DNA from: Hypsibius dujardini
Lineage: Eukaryota > Tardigrada > Eutardigrada > Parachela > Hypsibiidae
DNA: 36,685 nt
Assembly: GCA_001579985.1 (NCBI GenBank)
Contig: LRSR01009474.1
Coordinates: forward strand, 1-36,685
Direction: 5' to 3'
Positions within the stretch are counted from its first letter, which is position 1; every line of letters begins with the position of its first letter. Positions 1 through 9,350 of the stretch are shown piece by piece. Position numbers and translations under genes: made by a program. The notes beneath the pieces are model-generated. The model was not told the origin of the DNA, did no database searches, and saw only the letters and a list, made by a program, of their open reading frames with translations.

Positions 1-214
1 ATTTTGTTCTCACCACCTGGTAAGCGAAGGTGACACGCAGACCACATTCCTACCTTCGGATATCCTACTTTTTGTGAGCTTCTGCAATTCTTCTTGCGTT
101 CATTCTCAAATCCGGGAGAGTTGCCAGTATAACTTACCGCACACACACAGCGAACACAGCGCTCCAACAGAAATTGAATTCAAAAGGCCCCCTTGGTACT
201 TCAGAATTTCTGCA

Positions 215-1255
215 ATGTCGCACTCGAACTTTTCCCTTTTCGTCGCCGTCAATTACACCAACTATTCCAGCTCACAGCAGCAATCAAACTGCAGCTTGTC
301 TGCCGATCAGTGGTTCAGCCTCAACGGCTTACCTCTCGTACTCGAAAGTGTAATGATTCTAGCACAGACATTTAATTTGTTCATTTTTCACTATTGGCGA
401 GACAAGGAACCCTTTATTCTACTTCACATTGCTTTGGCCGCGATCTCCGGCCTCCAAGGTCTCACTGGAAGCATCACCCCGCTCACCCGCATTCTCCCAT
501 GGCACCCAACGGTCAGCGTTGTCGTGATCAACCTTGTGGGTCAAACGTTTGAGCACCTCGAAACACTCTACATCCTGACCCTCCTGTCGATCAGTGTGGA
601 TCGTTGGCTGTCGGTGGAGTTTCCCGGGAAATACCGCGCGGGAGTTTCCAAGACGAAAATTCGCCAGACAATCGCCGCAACGGTCGGCCTGGCAGTTTTG
701 TTGAGCCTGCCCGGATCGATTGTTTACTGGGAACCGTTCACGGCGTTTTGCGACAAGCCTGTTTCGAGAATTCCTATGACACCGCCTCGTGCAGCATGGA
801 AGATCATTACCGGACCTTTTATCTTAATAGTCATCATGGTATTTCAGGCGCGTTTAGTTGCCATTGCAGTGCAGAGGAAGCTGAGGCAGCGAAGTAAATA
901 CACCCGACAAATTGGTGTTAGTAATACCCGTGGGGATGACGGAGGAGGCGTGTACGTGGTCCAACTGGTCTGGAGTTCCCTGAGAGCAAGTTTGATTGTT
1001 GTTTTGATAGGGGCCATTTCGGGGTTGCCAAGGATCGCCCCACTGCCTGCGTCTGCCAGTCCGGTTATAGTTCGAATGCTCAATCTGATACTGTCGGTTC
1101 AGCATATGTACTCGCCTCTCGTGTACCTGCTATTTTTTCCGCAGTACCGGGCTGTGTTGGTACGCCGCTGTGCCAACCGACGTCCGTTTTGGGGACGAAA
1201 AGCACTGCAAAGCTTCGTCGTCCCGATAGGCCCACCTGTTCACCAGTCCAGATGA
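215..1255 (+). CDS. rhodopsin-like (class A) G-protein-coupled receptor, intronless, divergent
   Basis: One uninterrupted reading frame of 346 codons. The frame stays open upstream to a GTG at 74, but the first ATG is at 215, and the protein from there has a typical receptor N-terminus with Asn-glycosylation sequons at N5, N14, N17 and N25. Hydrophobic segments lie near residues 36-59, 68-90, 101-128, 151-172, 195-218, 256-277 and 283-307, giving seven membrane passes. The DRY motif at the end of TM3 reads D129-R130-W131, and the NPxxY motif of TM7 reads SPLVY (300-304). The TM6 CWxP motif is absent (ISGLP instead). The extracellular Cys usually found at the top of TM3 is missing, while one Cys (C179) remains in the second extracellular loop. 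It is presumably a plasma-membrane receptor; the ligand cannot be deduced. Lack of introns contrasts with every other gene here and suits a lineage-expanded or retro-derived family. No AATAAA was seen close downstream. Confidence 0.85.
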   Translation: MSHSNFSLFVAVNYTNYSSSQQQSNCSLSADQWFSLNGLPLVLESVMILAQTFNLFIFHYWRDKEPFILLHIALAAISGLQGLTGSITPLTRILPWHPTVSVVVINLVGQTFEHLETLYILTLLSISVDRWLSVEFPGKYRAGVSKTKIRQTIAATVGLAVLLSLPGSIVYWEPFTAFCDKPVSRIPMTPPRAAWKIITGPFILIVIMVFQARLVAIAVQRKLRQRSKYTRQIGVSNTRGDDGGGVYVVQLVWSSLRASLIVVLIGAISGLPRIAPLPASASPVIVRMLNLILSVQHMYSPLVYLLFFPQYRAVLVRRCANRRPFWGRKALQSFVVPIGPPVHQSR

Positions 1256-1749
1256 GACGAACTCCAATGGAACTTCACGATTGTCGTACGTTTCCTCGGA
1301 GCGTCATCGAACCGCCCAGCTGCAGTCAAGATTGCAAGCCTCTTCAAATATCTGGTAGAAGTGTGGCATAAGTAAATCACCTTTTTTAAGGAAATCGTTC
1401 TTAAGCCTCGAAAATGATTCATCTGCTCATTTATCTTTTGTTTGTTTAGTTATGTCACCATCCCCAAGACAATCATAATATTCAACATCCGGTGAAACAT
1501 GGTCCCCCAATGATATTTATCAAGGCCATTTGGTAGTTTACTTCCGAGAGCATGTGGGGTGATGATTAGAAGTGCGCAATGCTGAGCTTATCAGAAATAA
1601 CATTTCACGAATTCAACGATGCAGTTGCACGATGGGTTGATTGCGAGCTGATTCTGTGAGCTATGAAACCGCATCCGATTCGATCAAGCGAGAAGGGGGG
1701 AGATCTGAGGCGATTCAGTTGAAAAAATAACTTGTTGAGGCAGGTGTGA
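1256..1749. other. spacer between receptor and its relic
   Basis: No reading frame, repeat or canonical poly(A) signal was recognised here. It presumably contains the 3' untranslated region of the receptor gene. Confidence 0.4.
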
Positions 1750-1944
1750 AAGCCAATTAGAAGCAAAAGTGTCATCGCAGTCATCGCAGCAGCGATTATT
1801 CTGGCGGTTGTGCTGATCCTGCCTGGGATGATTTACTGGGAACCTTTCACAGCGTTTTGCCTTAAGCCTGTCGAGAAATTAGTCCTGACACCGGCTCGAC
1901 GTATTTGGATGATCCTAACTGGACCGTTCATATTAGGAGCATGA
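1750..1944 (+). pseudogene. GPCR fragment related to the neighbouring receptor
   Basis: Translation in the frame of 1750 gives about 64 residues, between an upstream TGA (1747) and a TGA (1942). They align without gaps to TM4, extracellular loop 2 and the start of TM5 of the upstream receptor (residues about 146-207). Shared stretches include YWEPFTAFC, then KPV, TP.R and TGPFIL. No TM1-TM3 or TM6-TM7 counterpart was found on either side, so this is a decayed tandem copy or a truncated duplicate and not a working gene. Divergence at many positions (for example LPGMI against LPGSIV) argues against a recent duplication. Confidence 0.75.
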
Positions 1945-2059
1945 CTGAGTAAACTCGCCTCTGCTAATTACTTGTACCGACGACCGACGTATCCATCATG
2001 AAGTTGGGTGGGGATAAATCATTTAAACGGAAAGAAATATTTTGTGTGGGAAGAGGGCA

Positions 2060-2355
2060 GGAAGGCGAGAACTCCTTCGGTAAGCAGAAAGTGCAGAAGT
2101 CTTGTAGGGAAGTTGGGAGTTGAAGGAGAGAAGTGCTTTGTGGACAGAGAAGCGTTGACGTCACATAAAGGAAAGATAATAATCCATGACCACCTCTATT
2201 ACATCTCGCCTGACCACTCAGCCTGGTTGAGCAAAGATTTTTATACCTCGAATATTGGCAAAAACATCCGACTCAGACAGATTAATCAAAATGGACTGAA
2301 ACGGCTGCACAACGCAATATAACAGCTCCACTTCACAGGCTTAGGTCCCTGGAGG
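2060..2355. repeat. diverged direct repeat, copy A
   Basis: Aligns by eye, with small gaps, to 2983-3240. Anchors in order are TTGACGTCA, GGAAGATAA.AATCCA, GAATATT, ACAAACATCC, GAAAC.GCTGCA and CAGGCTTA. An open frame covers copy A (2008-2322) but has no ATG start and is broken in copy B, so I do not call it a gene. Confidence 0.5.
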
Positions 2356-2557
2356 GCTCCATGCTGAATGGGTTGGAATGCTGTTACACTAGAAAGCTTA
2401 GGGGCATGATCCGGTGCAGCAGTCCTTTGAAATTACCTTTGTTGAGATATTCCTGTGGTAATTGCGGTGAGGAAGGGGGGTTTTAGATCAACAAAACACC
2501 CCCCGTCGGCGCGCCACTGACCGGGAGGATACGATGTCTTCACTAAGATACCTTTTC

Positions 2558-2976
2558 TTAACCCGTTAACGTCCAGTACCAGATCCGACTTGTTTTCCGG
2601 TCCCAAACTATTTTTCCTTGATTCAGCTTTATCCAATTAAGAATTTATCATTGATCTAATAGAAATGATTTTTTATAGGCAGCTTGAATTGGCCTAATCT
2701 AATTAATGCAAAAATACTCGTATTTCAATAAATTGGGTCATTTGATGGCTGTCGGAGACCTCGGCGACCCAAAGATGATCAAAACCTGCAGAATTCGACA
2801 ATTTTTCTCGGACAGTAGTTATTCACTAAACCTGAAATAAATAATTTCTAATTTTTTAGTACCATCTTAAGTTTCAAAATCAATTAAGTTTTTAAAAATC
2901 GGTCGAACGGTCTTGGAATGAAAAATGAGAGGTCGCTCTGTCGACATATGTACTGCGATGGACGTTAACGGGTTAA
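2558..2976. mobile_element. piggyBac-like MITE (non-autonomous DNA transposon)
   Basis: TTAA at 2558-2561 is followed by CCCGTTAACGTCC (2562-2574). The exact inverted copy GGACGTTAACGGG (2960-2972) is followed by TTAA at 2973-2976. A TTAA target duplication with terminal inverted repeats beginning CCC is the established signature of the piggyBac superfamily. The 411-bp interior has no coding capacity, so the element would need a transposase supplied from elsewhere. It inserted directly beside repeat copy B. Confidence 0.7.
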
Positions 2977-2982
2977 CTGAGG

Positions 2983-3240
2983 TGAGGCGAAGCTCTTTAG
3001 GCGGAGGTGGAACGTCTTCTAAGGAGATGGCAGTGAGGTGCTGACGTCAATCGTGGAAGATAACAATCCACAACAATCTTCATTGGCACTTGTCTTCCCA
3101 TCCGGCCAGGATAATCATGTTTGCATTCGTGGAATATTAAGACAAACATCCCACTTAGACAAAACCCATTAATTGAAACAGCTGCATATCGTCATAGAAT
3201 ACTTCTAAGCCCACTCGCAGGCTTAAGTTACCGGAAGAAG
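2983..3240. repeat. diverged direct repeat, copy B
   Basis: Second copy of the unit at 2060-2355, at roughly 60-65% identity by eye and about 900 bp downstream. The MITE at 2558-2976 lies between the two copies. Confidence 0.5.
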
Positions 3241-3426
3241 GTCCGTTAACTGATACGAGTGTTAATTATTACTAATAACCACAGCTTCTACCGGAGTTTT
3301 TAAATCCAAATGATGATCGTGCGAACCCAGGCTTAACTCGATTACCCTAGCATGTTTTCGAAGGTCCTAAAAACATTTTCAGGACCTTTTTCGGAACAAA
3401 TTTCACGACATTTTTGGACAAAAAAA

Positions 3427-3630
3427 GGTGCTCTTAAACTGCCGCTATTTTGGCCGAGTGCCAAAATTTGTCCCGCGCTGAAAGGAACAAATTTAGTCCA
3501 CCGACCGTTGTTTGAAATTTCGGACTTTTTTGGGCCTTAATTTGTTCCACATTTGGTGCTCTTTAACGTCCTTTATTTTGGCCGTATGGCAAATTTTGTT
3601 CACACGCAGAACGGACCAAATTTGTACCAG
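3427..3630. repeat. tandem duplicate, period about 128 bp
   Basis: Two units begin GGTGCTCTT at 3427 and 3555. Both continue with TATTTTGGCCG, a CAAATTTTG-type segment and GAACAAATTT or GGACCAAATTT. An inverted third copy of the core is at 4701-4730. Confidence 0.55.
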
Positions 3631-4561
3631 TAGGACTTAACTGTACCATCATTATCGAAATTCACAGAAAAGGATTCATGGCCATCAGATCCTGAACTAA
3701 AAGAGAAAATTAATGGCAAGCATTTTATAACCAACGCAAGAGCTCCATTAAAAACCGCCAAAACGGGAAAAATCAACAATAGCGGTCGTTCTCCCTCGCC
3801 GTCGGTAGTAGAGCTAACTTCATTCCTGCCACCTGAAAAGAAAAATGCAATTTTTCTTTGAGCTAGTTAGTGGTTAGCTGCATATTGTACAAATAAAAAT
3901 CTTTTTCCGTTAAAACAGGATTTTGCATTTGGCATGTCAGCCGTTGAGAAAATGTATCGCAAGACAGACAGGGATAGATTGATTGATTAGAAACACTTTT
4001 GGAGGTAAAACTTAATGTCAGTGCGAAATCTGCAGCGGTCAGTTAACCTATACCTCTAGTTTCATTTAGATTTATTTGATTGCATCCCTAATTAGGTTTA
4101 AGCTCCTAATTAACCCTACGACCGCCGCAGAGATCAAACTGACAAAAAAGCAAAACCAGCAAAAGGTGCCGCCAATCAATCAATCAACCACCGCCAGCCT
4201 AGAGCAAACTTAACGGTTACCAAAACCAAACACTCACGCAAACAGTGAAAGGAATCTTATTAAACCAAACGCAACTTAACTTCTTGCAGTATTCCAGCAA
4301 ACTTCCATCAAAGCTGCGCAGACGATTATTGACATCCGGCTGAGACCAGCGAAAAAGAAACTAAGTCGTTGAACGGCCTGTTCAAAATGGGAATCAAATT
4401 AAAAAACCCATTCATGACCGAAACAATTCATTCCCGTACTAGTATTTACCTGTTTTAATTGTGGCGTCTTCCTCCGTAATAAAACATGAGAACAGCAGAT
4501 CAAACGACACCACAAACTGTTACATTTTTGGAAAACCGTTGGCGTCTCGCACCTGGGCATT

Positions 4562-4613
4562 GTGCAAAGTGCAATGCACGATTTATGCGTGCATCGCGCA
4601 CTGCGCGTTGCAC
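4562..4613. repeat. short GC-rich hairpin
   Basis: GTGCAA, AGTGC and AATGCACG on the left pair with CGTGCATC, GCGCACT and GCGTTGCAC on the right around an ATTTATG loop. The stem is about 20 bp with a small bulge, inside the putative element's right half. Confidence 0.5.
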
Positions 4614-4756
4614 AGGACCTTTTGATTTAAATAAGATCCGGGGGACAAATTATGATCCCAAATTACTTAATTTGTGCCCTTCGCTGTATGAAAAAGTCGC
4701 AAATTTGTCCTACGGCCAAAATATGGGGCAAAATAAATCCCCACCAGTACTAGGGT

Positions 4757-5731
4757 TAGCGCCAGGTTTTTGCCACTTGTGTGTAATAGTCATGGCCAGG
4801 CACTTACCTCTGCCAAGTACCTTAGCTAAGACACGTGATCAGGTGGAGTNCTCAAAACATAAACTAATGGAATTTATGAGATTGGTTGGTTTCTTTTTGA
4901 TTTCAATTAGCCAGCCGAAATTAATTGTACTCTGAAACATCCTATTAATGTAATTTGGTTATAACCAGCGAATGCACAAGTGACAGGCGATATTGAAGGC
5001 CATTTGACATGATCTATACATTCCTTTTTTCGCGCATTTGGAAGTCTTATGGATGTCTGCAAGGTCTAGAGCATGGTCCAAACAGCACGAGCAGTGTAAG
5101 CAGAAGGCTCTTTTCTGGTGGTTTGAAAATTTTCTGTCGAATTAATATTGGCTGGATGGGCCTGGGTTGAGCATTGAGATTATGAGGTTCAGGTGGCGTC
5201 AAAAGCCAACACACTTGAGCGAGTTCAGTAGCCCCAGACCTTGGTATACTCTATAGCGACATACACTACAGTAGTATAAATACATATATATTGTATACAT
5301 ATAAAAGTATGTACATGTATAGTATAAAATATAGGCGGTAGACTCTGCTTATGGACACGAAGGATAGGTTGAGTACTGTACAAACCTTAAACATTTCCCT
5401 TCTGCAGTTTGATCATCCACACTGTGCCATGGACGCGACGTCTTCCGTACTGGATTCGATTAGGGATTCCACTGATCACAAATAATGTTCCGCAAATGAT
5501 TAAGGGGCACCACAGATCATATATGTGCTGACGAAATCAGTAAAAAAACATGTTTAGAAGGGGAAAATTGATCCTGAATTTACTCAGTTCTTCACATGGA
5601 AAGTACATATTTGTATGTAGGAAACAATAATAGCATTGTAATATAATTCTTCTATTTGTTGCTTGATTTTTGGGTTGTTCCAAAAAATATACACATAAAA
5701 ATGAACGATAATTCGCTTGGAAAATGGCAAT
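4757..5731. other. spacer without recognisable gene
   Basis: AT-rich and gene-free. It includes a low-complexity TA-rich run around 5278-5330. No conserved motif was seen. Confidence 0.4.
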
Positions 5732-5737
5732 TTTATT
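5732..5737 (-). promoter_or_regulatory. poly(A) signal AATAAA
   Basis: TTTATT on the plus strand, i.e. AATAAA on the minus strand, 218 bases past the stop codon of the secreted-protein gene. Confidence 0.45.
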
Positions 5738-5954
5738 TCTAACCAAACATCTCTGTACATGTTAAGCATGCATCTGTTGTATCCATCCCCATTTCGCTCT
5801 AGGATGACTACCAATTTTCTACTAAATATGAACTTTTCTTTCATTAGTTCTCCATGCGCTTATTAACATTTTACGATAATTTTACCGACTAAACCATCAA
5901 ACTTACCACCATCAAAAACCAAGAAAAAAACACGCAAAACAGTTTTATCCCATT

Positions 5955-7030
5955 TTAGAAAGGATTGGGTTTGACGGGTCCTCCAGGTGGCGCCACGACC
6001 GGCGCCGCACCGACTGGAATCAACGCCGGACTTGAACCAAACGGATTGACAATCAGATCGTTGGGTAAATTGCCCTTCTGCTGTTCAATCGCGGACGGGG
6101 GAATTCCCGGGTTCCCCGCCGGATTCATCGAGAGCTCCTTATTTCCGTTAGCCACAATACTCGGTAGAAGATCACGTGGGCCTCTCACCGGCGTTTCCAT
6201 ATCGGCCTTGTGTTGAATGACGGATGAATCGGGGCTCTGTTTGGGAATGTGGAGGTCCACCATCAGTTTGTCGATCTCCGTGGCGTTGGCGCGTTGAACA
6301 TTTGGGACGGCGGGTACTACCACAGTCGCATCCTTAATTTCGGTGATGTTTAGCGGTGGAGACGGCTGCAGGAAGTTTTGCAACTCGCGGAAGGAGGAAA
6401 TAACGGGAAGCTGAAGCGTACTGCTGCTAGGTGGAATGACAAGATTTGAAGGCTCGTCTGGGATGCGAATTGGGTGGAGGTCTTGATGACTGGCCATGAG
6501 ATCGGGCGAGAGGAAGCCAAATGTTGAGGCATTGTTCTGGTCCTTTGAAAGGTTTTCTGTCTGCAAAAAAGTCGATTGCTTCAGTTAATAATAGGTAGCC
6601 TGCGTTTTAATAAATTCAAGCATATTTATTATTCACTGTAGCTGTGTTTTTTGTGATTGTTTGTATTGGCTCATTGAATTAATATTAACTAGTTGTGTTT
6701 CTTGACATTGCGAACTTCTCTAATATTGAACTTCATCAAAATCTTCATTCAAAGATCTTGAACTTTTGGGAAATTTTAGAAGAAAGAAAATATATATATA
6801 TACTTCCTAGCTCCTAGCTATATAGTATTTAAAATTTCTAATAAATAATAAGATCACCAAAATACATAATTAAATTTGCTGCGAAATACCAACTCATTGG
6901 AAGCAAATAATAATAATATACTGCAATAATTACAACCAAAACATTGAACGTCCCTCCTTACCATGACCATTAGAGGTAGAGCGTTAGAAGTCGCCATGAC
7001 TAGGGTAAGCCAAAATATTGAAGATTGCAT
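5955..7030 (-). CDS. small secreted Pro/Asn-rich protein, two exons
   Basis: Exon 1 is 7030-6962 (23 codons) and ends ATG|GTAAGG. The 401-bp intron ends TTTTTTGCAG at 6561. Exon 2 is 6560-5955 including TAA. Both junctions are phase 0, giving 224 aa. Exon 1 encodes almost exactly a signal peptide, MQSSIFWLTLVMATSNA, with likely cleavage after Ala17 or Ala18, so the protein should enter the secretory pathway. The mature part has no cysteine, is rich in Pro, Asn, Ser and Val, and carries N-glycosylation sequons (NAS, NIT, NAT). It ends in a Pro/Gly/Ala-rich tail, GGPVKPNPF. I recognise no domain. The residue make-up is that of an unstructured extracellular or cuticle-associated protein, but that is inference. 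A dedicated signal-peptide exon followed by one large exon is common for secreted invertebrate proteins. Confidence 0.7.
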
Positions 7031-7547
7031 TTTTCTGACGCCTGCCGCTTGATAGGTTGATAGAAACTCAAATATTCTCGAATCGTAGGAAAGAATCTGT
7101 CGCCACTGGGTAAAATGAGTAAGTGTACCGGTGTAGTGACAGTCTATCTTTACCACAATGATAGATTTTTGTTAGTGAAAAGGATGTACAACTGTGGACT
7201 TGTAAAATCATGAATCTTATTCTCAGCAAATTGTTCATGAGCTTATAAGAGATTTTTTGTGGCATATAGTAGTTAGCATAGAAGTGCGACTGGTATTTCC
7301 CCAGCGCGCTCCGGCCTGGCAAATTTGTTCACGACGTAACTGCATAAATTAATCAATAAGAAGGTAGGCAGTTCATATGTTGTGATGATTTCATGAAGTG
7401 ATCGATGTCTTCGATTCTTTCGGCCGGCTCCGAGAATTGTGATCGTGGAAAACAATGTTACAGCAGACAACTTACACCAATCGGCCTTACGTGGTCGGCC
7501 AAACGAAACATGGTCAGATAGCAAGATTAATGAAATACAGTTCTTTC

Positions 7548-7573
7548 GTCTGTCTGTCTGTCTGTCTGTCTGT
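7548..7573. repeat. (TCTG)n microsatellite, about 6.5 units
   Basis: Perfect tetranucleotide run. The complementary CAGA motif recurs at 34752 and, degenerate, in introns of the 711-aa polyprotein gene. Confidence 0.9.
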
Positions 7574-7742
7574 TAATCTTCAAGCCTAGCTGGTTCATTG
7601 ACTCCCGAACGGTAAATGGCGCCGTATTTGAATCTACATGTATTCACCCGGCATTTATCCAGGTCAACAAGGGGTTCAGTTTTAAGGGAAACATGTGCAC
7701 TCGACAGATTCTACAGGATAAGCACTCGCGAGTCATTATGCA

Positions 7743-7762
7743 TTAACCCGTTCACTGTGCCG
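7743..7762. mobile_element. solo piggyBac-like terminal repeat
   Basis: TTAACCCGTTCACTGTGCCG shares TTAACCCGTT and a CAC/ACGT-type continuation with the MITE end at 2558. No matching opposite end was found nearby, so it is either a truncated relic or a chance resemblance. Confidence 0.25.
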
Positions 7763-9180
7763 TATCAAAAGAGCAACGTTGCATTATATTATTCCCTGCA
7801 TGGTATAGTTTAAAATGTTAAAGCGCGAATCGTGTTGAAAGGTTATGTCCAGGTGTAATGGTTAGTTCTTTCACCTCGAATCAGCCCACAATACCGCTCG
7901 CGTGGCCATATAATTAGAGAAGCGTATCTGCGCCCCACAAAGTGGCGACTCTTGCACTTCCGCTTCCTTCTCGACCCATTAAGTTCTGAACGTCTGCCCA
8001 TTGTCCTCTTGTCAAATACCCGGTCATGTTATTCTCGTAGGCCAAGCCAGACATCCTCACCGTCAGGTCCAACCCGGGCAATATTCATTCATATGTATAG
8101 ACCAGTTCACGGCTGTGGTCATCTCCACCTGTCTTTTCAACTATTAGAGTTTAATAATGAACATTTCAACAATCGTTTGTTCCGCATCCCCGCAAGAATT
8201 AAAATGTGGCTGGACAAAATGCAGTGAAATTTCGAGCCTGTTACTATCATCTAAGGACCTTTAAGGACGCAGGAAGTTACTTACGTAGTATACACTCCTA
8301 ACATTTTTAAAACAATTTACAAAAAAAAATTGGAACTTGTCATCTATGATTATCATGATACTATCATACGAAAACTCTGTAGAATAACACACTCGAAATC
8401 CTCTCTTTCGTTTTTAGCCAGATACCAGTTCAAGACGTGTTATGTGCGGAAGTAAGTCACATAAAATCAAAAAAATTAAGCCCCAGTTAATTACTAATAA
8501 TATTCCATCAGATCAAGAATCAGTGCTCAAACAAATTTTTAAATAAATGAATGTATGTAGCTTTTTTGCCTTGCTCTGTCACAGTTGTGCTTATAGCTTA
8601 ATACTCACATTTTTTCCAAATAAAATGTCGTTGCTAATCGCTATTGAATCGATCGCAACAGCAATTTTTTACGGGATATCTATTGTTGTCATCGTTAGAG
8701 CATCCTCGGGCATCTTTTTGTTAGAAATGTTGAATTAAAGTTAGCAAAAATGGTTCGCTGGTCAAGCAGGCAAACGTTGTTGATCTAGCTGAAACTGCCG
8801 TATGAAAGTGCCACAATGGAGAAGAAGGAAACGCGAATTATCAATTGTGTTACGCTTTAGTTGTTCGGAATAATTTCATTTGTTGGTGAAGGGTAAAGGG
8901 CAGCTGATCGCCATCGTTTGTGTTAATGCAACTGCCCCTTTTGTCCAACTGGAAGCGTCCTCAATTATTACACGCGTATGCGCGCTCAATGCGACCAATT
9001 AGTTCAGGCAATGATCCGCTTCCGCAGTGGTCATTTTAAAGTCCAATGCTCCCTAACAATGTGCGTGTCCTCGGTGCCTCCAATAGCTCGGTGCTGTTTT
9101 AGATTGAATTTCACAGAAATTATTTTCCTGTTGTTATTTGGAAAAAGAGTATAATTTTATATTTCGGATTTTTTATACTG

Positions 9181-9350
9181 TTTTCTGATGATTAATCTGC
9201 TGATGTAGTTTGCACAGAAAGTGTTTTTATTATTCAGTATTTTTTTTCGTTTTCTGATTATTAAACTGCTGCTAGAATTTGCAACCAATATAATTCTATT
9301 ATTCCGTATTTGTTGCTTGTTGTTGTTTTCTGATGATTGTTGTTAAATTG
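9181..9350. repeat. short tandem array, unit about 70-76 bp
   Basis: TTTTCTGATGATTAA-type units begin at 9181, 9250 and 9326. Each of the first two continues with CTGCTG, a TTTGCA segment and TATTATTC.GTATTT. The third copy is partial. Confidence 0.55.

Larger units (their letters stand above)
3344..4756. mobile_element. putative inverted-end element of unknown family
   Basis: The ends ACCCTAG (3344-3350) and CTAGGGT (4750-4756) are complementary and flanked by imperfectly matching bases. Inside the left end are two tandem copies of a ~128-bp unit (starting near 3427 and 3555) carrying TATTTTGGCCG followed by CAAATTT. Inside the right end (4701-4730) the same motif recurs in inverted orientation. 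A further inverted pair near the middle (about 4026-4060 against 4110-4145, sharing GACCGC.GCAGA) supports a foldback architecture. No transposase frame was seen. The exact boundaries and superfamily are uncertain; a 3-bp TTA flank would fit PIF/Harbinger, but the terminal repeat is short. One undetermined base (N) lies at 4850, just outside. Confidence 0.4.
7031..9180. other. spacer; no gene recognised
   Basis: It holds a (TCTG)n microsatellite at 7548 and a lone transposon end at 7743. A stretch resembling the D-arm of a tRNA (7852-7865) lacks the rest of a tRNA fold. Open frames here are under 95 codons and look accidental. Confidence 0.4.

Noticed and set aside
74-214. 47-codon upstream extension of the receptor frame.
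   Set aside because: It begins at GTG, not ATG. Starting at 215 gives the usual glycosylated receptor N-terminus.
2008-2322. 104-codon frame over repeat copy A.
   Set aside because: It has no ATG start, no recognisable domain, and the second repeat copy does not keep the frame.
4486-4935. 149-codon frame.
   Set aside because: It crosses the right end of a repeat element, the hairpin and an undetermined base (4850); no protein family was recognised.
7844-7910. tRNA-like stretch: GGTGTAATGGTTAG as in the D-arm of tRNA-Gln, with 6 of 7 acceptor bases able to pair.
   Set aside because: The anticodon and T arms do not fold and there is no GGTTCRANTCC B box. At best it is a tRNA-derived relic, so it is not called.
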